Assembly (NCBI GenBank): GCA_033063855.1
Contig: CP093830.1
Location: 16,554,854 to 16,618,853 of the forward strand
DNA from: Smittia aterrima
Lineage: Eukaryota; Arthropoda; Insecta; Diptera; Chironomidae
Direction: 5' to 3'
DNA length: 64,000 nucleotides
Shown here: piece by piece, positions 38,624 to 49,820 of the stretch
Position numbering within the stretch: the stretch's first letter is position 1
Layout: every line of letters begins with the position of its first letter
Made by a program: the position numbers and the translations under genes
Notes under the pieces: generated by a model
The model's input: the letters and a program-made list of their open reading frames with translations, nothing else
Databases searched by the model: none
What the model was told of the DNA's origin: nothing

Positions 38624-39271
38624 ATGATGGAGATTCATTTTGCAATTTCATTTTTCGCCATTGCTCTCTTCGTCTCGTGTTTGTCGGCGTTTCAATTTAG
38701 AACCGGACAGTGTCCGGTAGTGAAAGCAATGAAGGATTTTCAAATGAACCGAGTGAGTGAGAAATGTGATCAATTTTCCGTTTAGTTTGCAAAATTTCCA
38801 CGTTTCCTCGATAGTTTTCAGGCGTTTGGCATGTCGTTCAAGGAACGCTAACTGGTCAACCCGTCGAGTGTATTACGTTCAATGTTACACAGAAAGGAAA
38901 CTTTCTTTGGGAGCTCATGCAACTCCCGCAGAACTTGACTTCGGACTTAATTGTTCATGACAAAGATTTCTCATCGGAAATGAAAATTAAATTGAATCCT
39001 TCGTCGAACGCGCACTTTTATGTGCTAGCAACAGATTATGGTGAGGAAAACCACATGCGAGTTGCGGAGCTGATATTTTTATTGCATTTTAGAGAATTTT
39101 GCGGGATTTTTCATTTGTGAAAACAGCGGCGATGAAAGTTTTCAGCGCGCGGCAGCGATTTTATCGAGAACAAAAATTCTCTCTCAAGAGCACTTTGCTT
39201 TAGTTAAGCGGCAGTTTAAGGAAAATGGCGTTTATGATGAAGACTTAACGAGCAGCATTTTGTGTGATTAA
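38624..39271 (+). CDS. Secreted lipocalin (apolipoprotein D/bilin-binding type), copy 1
   Basis: The three exons are 38624-38756, 38822-39040 and 39093-39271, giving about 176 aa. A signal peptide with a hydrophobic core (FAISFFAIALFVSCLSA) is followed by the lipocalin start CPVVKAMKDF, a degenerate GxW motif (SVW), and the strand ATDYENFAGFFIC typical of the ApoD/insecticyanin group. Four cysteines match the two-disulphide pattern of the second copy. Lipocalins bind small hydrophobic ligands in a beta-barrel; the ligand cannot be read from sequence. It shares the phase-1 intron after ATDY with the gene at 42143 but has an additional intron in front of the VW. Divergence from copy 2 is high and the aromatic GxWY tyrosine is replaced by His. 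Confidence 0.85.
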
Positions 39272-42055
39272 AGTGAACTCGTTTTACTCGAGTCTCAGAT
39301 GTTTTCGTTATTGAGATTATTTAAAGTTAACAAACAATTTGTTTCGAGGTTTTAACGATTTTATTTTTATTTTTTTAGACATGTATTAAAGACAAAAACT
39401 AGCTCAGAGAAATATTCTTGACACGCTTCACGCATAAGTTTCACATTTAAGTGACAATTTACCCGGCAAAGTGCTTCGTAATCTGAGAATTTCTCTCTTT
39501 TTTCGGCCTTTGTCTGATTTGATGTGACGTGTGAACATTTCGCTTCTCCTAATCGTTTATGAGTTTTCGCATTTGGCTTGAAACATATTTTGAAAAAGCA
39601 TGAAATGGAATTGAAAAACCATTTGAATGTTTGATGAGGCAGAAACGCTTATGAATATTCATAAAGCTGATGTGAAACAGCTCTGACGGTTCCTTAATCC
39701 GAGAAAGCTACGAGAGGTGAAAATATTTAAATTCATTCTTCGCCCTCTGCTTCAACAATAAATTTAAACTTTAACTAAAAACGTTTAAAGCTTGAGACAC
39801 GTCTTTGGCGCCTTCCTGTTAACTCTTCTGTCAAAAATTGAATGCACGTGAAGGATTGTCGTCTGTCAACTTCAGATTTTCTGAAGAAAAACAATTTTTG
39901 TCTCTGCAAACTTATTTATTCTTCATCTAGGCTTTTCCGGAAACAAACAAAAAAAAACTTTTCAAATTAATATTTTATCATTAACCGACCTCTTCGTTTG
40001 TAAGCTTGCGCAGGAGAACAAATAATCAGCTTAAATCGGTCCGCCTTGTTTTTCTTGAAATTTATTAGATTTTTTCGGGTTAATGAATAAACTTTTTTCA
40101 TCAGAAACTTTCCTGCTTTTGTGAAGATGTCGTTCATGAATTTTTCATTAGATTTTTCAAAAAGTTTTTAAATAGATTCTGTCTGAAAAATTGAATTAAC
40201 TTTGTAAATAATTTAGCTGAAATATTATTTTGTAAATCTTAAGAAACTCTCGAGAGCTTTGAGCGGATCGAGAGGGGAAATCAAAAGCTTGACAGTGAAT
40301 GAAAAGTCTCATCACGATCTTCACCAATCATTTATTTTTCTCATATCAATTTGTTTCCCAACTCGGCTAATTTGTAATCATTATAATTTGCGCCAATTAT
40401 CTGGCCTAAACGCGTTGCCATTGAAAGCCCAAAAGAGCTCTTAAGGCGCTTCTACTTTAATCTGTCTAATCTCGATATATTTTCCTTCCCTTCTCTTGCT
40501 TTCGTCGACAGAATTTTTCCCTGTTCAACAGAGTTTCCGCCAACTAATGGAGCATTTTGTCAAGGAAAGCTATCGATCAATTATAATTTACGAAGATTAT
40601 CCGAGGATCTTAATTACAAGTTTTCCTCAACGATTAATTATTTAGATAAACTCTTTAATCTGATTTCCCGCTCGATGCAAAATTCTTTCAATATTTTCTT
40701 CGTTAAGTTGACATCTTAAACGTAATTAGAAATTCGAGAATATTCTTTTGCATCAAAGCGTAAGCCGAGAAGTCTCTTTCCATTGATGATGAACCCTTTT
40801 CTCGACTTTAAGGACAATTCAGACATCATCATTCATCATTTGTACTCTTGCTCCTCAGTCTCATGTTTACACACTCGCACACACAGTCGCTGCCTTAAGG
40901 GATTCATTTTCGTTTCACTGGGAATTCAATTCCACTTCGAGCCGGATAAAAGATGCGACTGTTGGAAAATATTTTATTATGGAAATTTCTTGTGGCAAAC
41001 ATTTTCCGAGAAAAACATTTTACGCTCAGGGCCGAATGATTCCGTTCTGATTGAATTTCACTGTTATTTTTAGACCAAACGCTGCTTCACGTGAGCTTTT
41101 GATTGAAATTTTCATCTAGTTCGTTAGTAAGCACAGGAGAACCCTTCTTTGTTTGCCCTTTTATGTATTTTTTAGAATAAAAAAAAAGTGAAAACCTAAA
41201 GAATTCATGAGCTTGAGAGATAAGGTTGGGTTAGGAAGTCTGTGAATAACGTTTCATCGAAATATGATCCATGGATGAACTAGCGACAAAAACAACAAGA
41301 CAGCAGAGCTCACAAAAACATCCTGAAAATCGATAATCCAAGGACAGTTCTTGTATCTTCTCTTGTTAACCGTCAGTGGAAAAAAAGCAAACACTTGAAT
41401 GGATAAAGTCTCTTAAGATGTTGCTCTCGCTTCTGTGTTAATTTATTTTTTATGAATTTCATCTTCGATCAATAGTCGAACGAGAAAGTGATGAAGAAAA
41501 ACGTCCTTGCATCCTAAGCGACTATCAACAACTGAACTGGGTTGAATAGAACACAATAGCCAAGAGCTTCGTGAAGTTACTTCAGCGCATGCTTCAACTT
41601 TTCGGCCACTTTTCTTTCCTGAAACGTGAGAAGAAATATTTCTCTCAATTTCTTTTCAAACGCAACAGATGATAGTCAACAAGATTTTCATTGAGCTCCA
41701 ACCTGATGATTCAAATAGGCAGATGTTGGGTGGTCGGCAAAAGCGAAGAAAGAAGAAAAGAAAATATTTCTCGTGAGTTGTTTTGAATCAAAAGAAAGCG
41801 AAATTTATTCTTGAAGTGCATCAACATTCTTAACAGATTTAAATTAATTTAAAACATAAATTAACTAAGGATGTTGCCCTGAGTCGAATGCGGTTTTGTC
41901 GGATGATAAAACCGGTCTCACTCTTGCATCTCAGACTCATTAGAAATATTGATGTTCCTAATTTAAATTCAAACAAAGAAGAAAACACTCTAAATCATGA
42001 AGAGAGTCAATAGCACTTTTGATATCGCAAAACTTTCCTATATCGAAAAAATTCT
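39272..42055. other. Non-coding interval between the lipocalin genes
   Basis: About 2.8 kb with no gene I can support. Open frames are short and give no protein resemblance, and no degraded third lipocalin copy was recognised. Confidence 0.5.
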
Positions 42056-42092
42056 TATAAAACCTGAGGACGTCGAAGAGAACGAAATCATT
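42056..42092 (+). promoter_or_regulatory. Core promoter of lipocalin 2 (TATA + Inr)
   Basis: TATAAAA at 42056-42062 lies 34 nt before the A of a TCATTTT initiator (42090); a second TCAGTTT initiator lies at 42094-42100. The start codon is at 42143. Confidence 0.6.
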
Positions 42093-42142
42093 TTCAGTTT
42101 AGAAGTTCTCTTGGTATCACCTTCAAAAAGTTTTTGTGCAAA

Positions 42143-42764
42143 ATGAGAGCATCAATTTTGTTTGTAGTGGCAGCAGTTCTTGGATCAGTTTCAGCTGATG
42201 AAGTGAAGTTCGGATTTCCAGGAAAATGTCCAAAGGTGCCGATGGTGGACGTCTTCAACAGCAAATCTTTCATGAGCAAATGGTACGCGATCAAACAAAC
42301 AGGAAAATTCTCTCGTTGTCTTAGCTATGATTTGAAGGAAGTCCACGATGGTCACTATCACGCTGATGTGTCTCCGAAAAAACTTGTGATCGAATTCGAT
42401 AAGGTTGACGACAATTTCGCTGAAGGTTTGAATGTTAAATTCCCGGTGAATCCTTTCATGGACGGAGGACGTGCTTTCATCTTCGCAACTGATTATGGTG
42501 AGCTCAGTTAAAGATTTGTTAAAGAAAAATTAATGATTTTATTTGTTTACAGAAAACTACGGAGGAATCTTCATCTGCAAAGAAGATATCGAGAAGGACA
42601 TTCATTATCAAACAATCTCTTACTGGTCAAAGACTCCGACATTGAGCGATGAATATTTCAAGATTTTGGATGATTCTCTTGCCAAGTATCCTGAGATTGA
42701 CATTTCAAAGCTCATAGGTGTCGAACACGACGTTTGCGAAGTCGTTGCTCCAGTTGAAGCCTAA
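42143..42764 (+). CDS. Secreted lipocalin (apolipoprotein D/bilin-binding type), copy 2
   Basis: The two exons are 42143-42497 and 42553-42764 (55-nt intron, phase 1), giving about 188 aa. The start is the first ATG in frame, followed by a signal peptide (MRASILFVVAAVLGSVSA, cleavage after SADE likely). Lipocalin marks are CPKVPMVDVF, a KWYAIKQT version of GxW, the conserved ATDYENYGGIFIC strand and a C-terminal cysteine (HDVCEVV), giving four cysteines for two disulphides. Insect proteins of this type carry biliverdin or other hydrophobic ligands in haemolymph or bind odorants or lipids; the ligand here is unknown. It is a diverged tandem paralogue of the gene 2.9 kb upstream. A TATA box and initiator suggest regulated, strong expression. 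Confidence 0.9.
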
Positions 42765-43532
42765 CAATGACATTTGACTCTGAAACAAAAAATTTTTAAA
42801 TGGGAAATAAATTCAGCAATTTCAATAAATTGAAAACAAAAATCTTTTTTCTATGATTTCTATTAACATTTTCATGTGTGCTTTTATTTCTTTTCATATA
42901 ATTTAATTCATTTTGATCCACTTTGTTTCTTAATTCTTATCATTTTAACAATTAAATTTATTTACAACTCAACGATTTTTTTTTATTTTGTAGTACAACA
43001 AAAGAAATCTACAAAAACAATTTGTTTCTTCAAGTCTCTTAGATAAAGAAAATCATAACTTAAGGGACTGGTTCTAAGAAAGATGTTATAGTGAGTCCAA
43101 TGAAAGAAAATTCTAATACTTTTTTGTCTATATGTGGTAGTTGCTGGCTTGTCTTAAGGAAATAAAACTAAATTCTATCAAATTATAAAACAAGAGAAGT
43201 TTGTCCTTGAGTTTGATTTTCACGTGAAAAACAAAACCTTTTTCATTTTTGAGATTCCATTTTTATTATTCCTTGCATCGTCATGTGTTCGCTGTCTCTT
43301 TTTGTTGATTGTTGACTGAAGTTATTCGTTTAAATCAACAGCGATTATTTAGAGAAAACTAATAAACAGGCAAAAAATACTTTTAATTCCTTGATTTTGT
43401 CTCTTCATAGTCCGGGCAATCGAATGTTTCATGCGTGAGTCACAATTTTTCACGAACATGAATTTCTTTTAATAATTATATGGTTATTGATTTAAATGGT
43501 TTGTGCTTAATAGTCACCCCTTATACCTCGTT
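42765..43532. other. Intergenic interval between lipocalin 2 and the SOCS gene
   Basis: Contains 3' untranslated sequence of two convergent genes. AATAAA-type signals lie just after the lipocalin stop (near 42805 and 42824). Nothing else was recognised. Confidence 0.5.
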
Positions 43533-43857
43533 TCAGAAAAGCTTTTCGAAAAAGCTTCGAATTCTTTTTCTAAACTTCTTTCTGTTACTAGTTCTCACCA
43601 TCGTCATATGATCGTCGGATGTTGACGGAACTGGTTCTTGAGTCGAGATTTCAGAAAACTGACGATAGTTAAAACGAAATGGTGACAGATCGCAGGCGCT
43701 GCCTAGATGCCACGTTGAAAATAAATTGCTAGATGATGATGAGTTGCTTGATGAAGACGATGATGAAGGTGGAAGTGTAAAAGCTATCACCTAAAAGAAG
43801 AAATCATTTTATTAATCTTCTCTTCAATTCCAGAAATTTTAAGAATCTTACCTGGCA
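43533..43857 (-). CDS. Putative readthrough extension of the SOCS protein
   Basis: After the TAG stop, the exon continues with two codons (TGC CAG), a strong donor CCAG|GTAAGA, a 61-nt intron (43851-43791), acceptor CTTTTAG|G, and an exon starting at 43790 in the same frame with 85 codons before TGA. The extension encodes LPPSSSSSSSN-type serine runs, then an ordered-looking stretch and a basic end (RKKFRKRIRSFFEKLF). A full product would be about 444 aa. Whether it is translated is inference; it could instead be a 3' UTR exon. Confidence 0.5.
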
Positions 43858-46290
43858 CTAAGACGATAACGTTGTTCCATTATCAGGGCGAACTCTGACC
43901 TTTAACTTGTAATGGTATTCCTTAAGATAGCTCTTCATCGTTGCTGGTAGACAAAGATCATTTACTCCATCGTATGTCGTTTGACTAACAATCGAAGCTC
44001 GACATAACTGCTGAAGTGAAAACACATAATTTCTGTGAAGTGGTGATGTTAGCATTGGCTCAAAGAACATGATTGATGTTGGATCTTTGTAGTGCTCGAC
44101 GAGACCGGTCACCGTTTGTGCTGTGTAGACTGATGGATCGTGAGCATCAAAGCTGAACTTCTTATTCAATTGTTCAATTCTTGCATGAAGTGATCGACCA
44201 TATTTCCTAAACGACACCGAGAAAAGATAATCGTCTTGTGCTGAGTCACGAAGCAGGAAAGTTCCTTCAGGTTTGCCCTCCAACAACTTCTCAGCTTCAT
44301 AACGATCCATTTTGCCCCAGTAATAGCAGCATCCTGTGATCTTCTCCAGATCTGGCACTAGGAAGTGACGGTAATAGTCTTGAGAGTGGATATTCATTTT
44401 TTGATTCAGCAAACAATTTGCACATGACGGCTCTTGTGATCTCTGGACGTTGCTGCCATCAGCTTTTGAAGCGTTTTTGACACATTCCTGAATTTCTGTT
44501 ACGCGTTGGGCATCTGAGTCATCGTTACGAGTTTCGTCTTTCGTGAATCTAAAAAAAATTAACGAAATTTACTAATTTGCACTTTCAAATTAAGTCACCC
44601 TTCCCAAACCTAATGAGCAAACTTCCCAAAACCATTTTTATCTTTCTCTCTGGAATCGTTTAAATTCGACAAATGTCGTGCGCGTTAAAGAATTTTAATC
44701 CCGGAGCTTTGACAATCCTTTCCGCAAGCAAGAGGAATCACTAGTAACACGCGAAAGTTTATTTGCTTTTATAAAAAAATAAGAGACTTTAAAAAAAGAA
44801 TGAAACGACAACAAGTATTGTGCATGTCTGCAATTTTGATTTGCTTGTGTAGCGGTTTTTGGATTTGTGTAGCTTAAACACGATGAGTCGTGCAGTTTAC
44901 ATCATTTTTGTCAAGAGCGAACCGAGGATGCGACCGTAAGCGAATAAATGTTCTTTAAGTCAGTCACACATTTGCTTAGCGAGACTTTACTGTAATTCAA
45001 TTGCTCTTGCTCGTGTGTTGGGTAATTCAATGAAATGAAAACTAAGGCAGCGAGACGGAGAAGGGAAAAAGTATCGAGCAACGAGCGTTGATATATTTTC
45101 AATAAGTGTTAGTTGAGCTTTCTTACATCGGACTAGAAGTTACCAAGCTTCCTAATAAATTTGACGCGCTCTAGGAATTCGATAATAAATTTTTGAACAA
45201 CAAAATATTTAAATTAACGACTTCTGCTTAAAGCGGATGTTCGCTAATTAAAATATATTTGTCGACTTTCCCTTCACATTCAGTTTCCATCCTTATAAAA
45301 AAAAACACCGCGCAGTAACAATTAACATCACGTTTGAAAAGTTCGCTTGTGTCAGCAGCCAATGAATTGTCGGAAAGCTTTAAATGAGAAGCTTGTGAAT
45401 TTCCGAAGTAACGACAAATTTCTCGGAAGTTACAGAAAAAAGAAATTGAATCACATTTCGTGGGTGTGTCAGTAACCAATTACAATCAAACAAAAAATGT
45501 TGAAAATGTTAACATCAATTCTTTGTTGAGAGGAAGACTTTTAGGTCGAAATGACGGAAGGAAATGAGATTTCGCGGAAAACCTTGATAATCGAATTCAA
45601 TTTCCTTTTTATTTATTACAGGCAAATTGAATGAAATGAGTTCTACGAAGAGATTACAATTCCCAGAGCTCAATCATTGGGAATTGCAATCTTTAATTTT
45701 TTTTCGCCTTCACTAATCAAGCTAAAGAGATGAAACGAAGTAATATGACACGAATGGCTTTTCCGCGGAAAAATATTTTGAAAACAGAGAAAGAAGAGAA
45801 AGAAAATATCTTGATTTGGTAGCTACGACTAATGCCCCACGGCTTTTGGTGACGTATGACAGAACATCTGACGTCATTTGCAGTTGTCAAAAAATATTTC
45901 GTGAACTCACCTTTTGCTAACGTCATTCACAGCGACTGTGTTCCCCAGCTGGTTCATCATCTGTCTATTATTCTGGTGAAATGTAAGGTGGGACATGAGA
46001 CTATCAACTGACACTTTTGTGTATTGATTGCTGACCGGAGCTGGCGGATTATTATTTTTGTCTCCGCTCTGCGAAGATTTGTTGAAGGGATTCCATTTTG
46101 TAGTTGACACTTTCTTTGCACTTTTAGTAACACCTTCGTTATTATTGCTATCGCCGTTAACTTGTTCCAATGTCGAGGTCCCCGCTCCAGAATTTACTTG
46201 GTTGTCCATCTTTTTCATTGTAATTGTTATTACTAAATTCGGTTTTTCGTCACTGGACTGCTCTTGCGTGAATCTTTCTTGTATTTCCAT
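43858..46290 (-). CDS. Socs36E: SOCS-family cytokine signalling suppressor (SOCS4/5, Socs36E type)
   Basis: The coding exons on the minus strand are 46290-45911 and 44548-43852 with the stop TAG at 43860-43858, giving about 356 aa. The N-terminal half is polar and low in complexity. The SH2 domain contains GTFLLRDSAQDDYLFSVSFR, with the phosphotyrosine-binding Arg of FLLRDS, and is followed by a SOCS box (PLHRNYVFSLQQLCRASIVS through YLKEYHYKLKVRVR). This arrangement and sequence are closest to SOCS4/SOCS5 and fly Socs36E. These proteins recruit elongin B/C-cullin 5 ubiquitin ligase to phosphotyrosine targets and damp JAK/STAT and EGFR signalling. A 1.36-kb intron separates the exons. Many TTCN3GAA sites lie upstream, in line with STAT feedback. 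The frame continues past the stop after a 61-nt intron (see separate entry). Confidence 0.92.
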
Positions 46291-48292
46291 AAAAGAGAAC
46301 TCTCGATGTTTTGTTTTTTGCTCGGATCCTCAATTTATTACGTCTAAAAGAATTGAGAAATTTTCTTAGTTCCGATATTCACAATCGTTCGTGTTCACAC
46401 CAGAAAGTAAACTGAACCACTCATCGCATCACATTCTCACTCCGTTTCAAAAAATCAGTATCGTTTCAGCTTTTACGATGATGACATTTTCTAGGCAAAC
46501 AATAGTCGTACGTTGCGATTTCTGCTTTTGTTATCATTTACCCGAAAAAAGATAAGCAGGGAATTCTTTAGAAATCGAAGTCTCTCATTTACGCGAAACT
46601 TATCAATGGTTTAAATTCGGAGAAGTGATTGTTTCGCGAGATTATTAATTAGTTTAATGATAAGAAAAAGTACACACAATGAGAAATCAATTCTGATTCA
46701 TTCTGAGAATGAATCATTTATGACAAGTTGCAGATTATTTGCCGCATGTTGATAGTAACGAACAATCAATGAAAGTTTTTTATTTTCATGCGAAACCCAA
46801 CTCAAACGATCATATGTTGTTCAAGTCACAACGTGTTTAAACATGGAAAAATTTCCACTGCAGATGTGACGCGAGGGGGATCAATATCTCGATCATATTG
46901 TTAACAATGGAACCACAAGGATTTTTAGAAAAGCGAAAGAGGGAGAGAGCAGCTGCTTCAACCTTAACTAGCGCGATAATCGAATTTAAATTATAATCAG
47001 AAATTAAGGTCGTCGTTTAACTGCAATCAACTTTTATCTACTTAAAAATATTCTCTTGCTTCTGAGAAAATGTGATAAAGCAGACGGAATACTCGGAAAT
47101 ATAAAGGAGCCCTGGCAGAAGGAAAAGAAACCGTCTTCTCTGAAACAGACTTGAGAATTACCAAGAAGATCTCTTCTCTCGAGTTCTTCTATTGAAAATT
47201 TTAATAAACAGAACGTTGGTCTGTGTGACTTTTCTGGAGTTTTGTGAACTTCTTTACACTCTGTTTACGAGAGCGGGAAGACAAGCAGGCGATCACTTCT
47301 TCGTTTATTTGAAAGACGAACTCTTCGTTTTCTTTTTACTTCACTTCTATATGTACACTTTACTCGGAAATACTCACACAACTTGCCAACAGAGAACAGC
47401 ACCAGAAATGGTTTTCATTCATAATTCGAGGAATTGGATATTGCGGTGTGAGTTGTTTGAATGAAAGAATCATTGTCACCCAAATTTAAGAAAGCAGAAC
47501 CTTTTGATGATGCAATATCTTTTATGAATAAGAATATGCGCAAATCGCTGCGTAAACATTTTAATCATCAGGGCCAGATGTGAAATAAATTATGAGCTCA
47601 CTTCTTGGAATTGCTCGCCATCAGATAAAATTATAAAATAAATAAATTTAAAATTCATTGGAAAAGATTATGCTGAGATAAAGATATAAAAGTTATTACT
47701 GTAATACTCTTTTCTCTGAAGCTATCTGCCTAAGTTTTCTCATCATAATATTCATGGAAAATTGAGAAACAATGATTTCTTCCGAGAATTTGAAAAATCT
47801 CCATTTTATTTTTTTTCGTCAATTTCAGTATATCACTTGCTCATTTCCTTGACATTCATTCATAAGCTAACAATCGATGACTAACACTTACCGATATGTT
47901 TGATTGATAACGTTTGTACTACGTTCTTATCAATTTTTGTAAAACTTTGTCAGGTGTGAACTTTCAATTTTGTGAATTTTACTTTTATTTCTCTTTAACT
48001 TCGTGTTTCCACTTAATTCATGATACTTTTGATTAACTGCAACTTTATTCTCTTTTTGAACAATATTTTAATGCCTTCATGCCTTCATATCACGCCGAGA
48101 CAACGAAATGAAATTTAATTTTAGTTTTGTGAATCAAAAAAGTGAAGTTGGTCGCAAGTTAACCTAAAAATCTTGCCAGCGTTGAAAATTCTGCTCCCCG
48201 GCCCGTGCACAAGAACTATGTTCCAAGACCCGCTTGAACGTAAACAAAACAAAAAATAAAAAATTAAATAATTTGAAGAAAAAGCTATTCAA
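46291..48292. other. 2-kb intergenic region between SOCS and ERGIC3
   Basis: No supported gene. A TATA-like ATATAAAG at about 47099-47106 and a 90-codon open frame (47192-47464) exist, but the frame has no ATG start and no family resemblance. The region holds the STAT-site cluster and the promoters of both flanking genes. Confidence 0.5.
46564..47788. promoter_or_regulatory. Cluster of STAT-type sites upstream of the SOCS gene
   Basis: Eight TTCNNNGAA matches start at 46616, 46701, 47060, 47136, 47425, 47602, 47712 and 47780, with further 4-nt-spaced TTCNNNNGAA matches near 46564, 46785, 47187 and 47654. One more TTCN3GAA lies in the SOCS intron at 45420. In the 2.9 kb between the two lipocalins I counted only about two. 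The cluster starts about 330 bp upstream of the SOCS start codon. In Drosophila, Socs36E is a direct STAT target with clustered sites. Confidence 0.6.
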
Positions 48293-49634
48293 ATGGGTCT
48301 CAGTCAAGTTTTGAAAAAAATCGATGCATTCCCAAAGATCATTGACATCGAAGTGAACAAAACTTTCTCAGGAGCACTTCGTAGGTTTAATTATAAAATC
48401 CACATCATCATTTATAATTTTCAATTTTTCCGGTAGTTACTGTGATTTCAACAATTTTCATGACATTCCTTGTTGTATCAGAGCTTAATAGCTATTTGTC
48501 ACCGCAAATGAGCGAGGAACTCTTTGTGGACACGACGAGAGGACACAAACTGAAAATCAACTTGGATCTCGTTATTCCGACGATCTCTTGCGATTATTTG
48601 TCCGTAAGAACAACTAAATAATAAATCTTGCATGTTTCTTAGTTATTTTTCTTCTAGCTCGATGCAATGGATTCTACAGGAGAACAACATTTACATATTG
48701 ACCACAATATCTACAAAAGGAGACTAAATCTTAATGGTGATCCAATCGAAGATGCAAAGAAAGAAGACATTCAAACATCGACGAAGAAATTGAATGAAAC
48801 AACTGAAATTCCAAAGGAATCTTCGAAGGAAATTACTTGCGGCTCTTGTTACGGAGCTCAGTCAAATGAAACTCATTGTTGCAACACTTGTCAAGATGTG
48901 ATTGACGCGTATCGAGAAAAGAAGTGGAATCCCAACACAGATTCCTTCGATCAGTGCAAAGATGAGAAGAAGCTTGAAGGAGAGTTTGCAAAGAAAGCTT
49001 TCGATGAAGGTTGTCACATTTATGGAACTTTAGAAGTTAACAGAATGGGAGGAAGCTTCCACATCGCTCCTGGACGATCCTTCTCAATCAACCACATTCA
49101 CGTGCATGATGTTCAACCATTCTCGAGCGGCAAATTCAATACAAGCCACAGGATTAACAAACTAACTTTTGGCGAAGATGTTGGCTTTGGACATACAAAT
49201 CCTCTCGACAATCTAGAGGTGACAGCGAAGGAGACAGCGATCATGTATCAATATTATTTGAAGATCGTTCCAACGATGTATGTCACGAAGGATAAAAATG
49301 TTGTTCACACGAATCAATTCTCGGTCACAACACATCAGAAATCTGCAATGTCAGTTAGCGGCGAGTCTGCAATGCCAGGTATATTTATATTTGATTTTTT
49401 ATTTTATATTCTCTTACTAATTTCAATTTTATTCTTTTAGGAGTTTTCTTCAGTTACGAATTATCTCCGTTAATGGTGAAGTTCACTGAGAAAAACGCAT
49501 CATTCAGTCATTTCCTGGTGAATGTTTGTGGGATCATTGGAGGAATTTTCACAGTCGCTGGGTTACTCGATGGAATTCTGCACAAGGTGGAGCGTCAAAT
49601 AAGAAGAAAAATGGAACTTGGAAAGTTCACTTAA
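48293..49634 (+). CDS. ERGIC3: ERGIC3, ER-Golgi cargo receptor
   Basis: The four exons are 48293-48380, 48437-48603, 48658-49378 and 49441-49634, giving about 389 aa, close to the usual 380-390. The layout is a short cytoplasmic N-terminus, a first membrane helix (residues about 26-46), a large lumenal domain and a second helix near the C-terminus (VNVCGIIGGIFTVAGLLD). Family motifs are LDAMDSTGEQHLHIDHNIYK, CGSCYGAQ, HCCNTCQDV with conserved lumenal cysteines, and NPLDNLEVTAKE. ERGIC3 (yeast Erv46) cycles between ER and Golgi in COPII/COPI vesicles with ERGIC2/Erv41 and retrieves or exports cargo. An upstream promoter motif is shared with the ferrochelatase/nonstop promoter. Confidence 0.96.
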
Positions 49635-49713
49635 ATTTTGTTTTGTCTCAAATGTTAACTTTTATTTGACTGATTGATTGCACAAAATCTGAATAACTTA
49701 GTGAGAAATCTCA

Positions 49714-49719
49714 AATAAA
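49714..49719 (+). terminator. Polyadenylation signal of ERGIC3
   Basis: AATAAA lies 80 nt past the ERGIC3 stop codon. It forms the beginning of a short sequence block repeated after each of the following two EXD2-like genes. Confidence 0.6.
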
Positions 49720-49820
49720 TTATGATCAACTTTAAATTTCCCGCATTATTAGTGATGTGACCTCTCTTCGTGGGAACTTTGAGAAATCAATAGTTTAAAA
49801 GAAATTTTTTTAGTTCAACG

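Noticed and set aside
47192..47464. 90-codon open frame upstream of SOCS
   Set aside because: It begins at a non-ATG codon, has no recognisable domain and lies within the STAT-site cluster; nothing supports translation.
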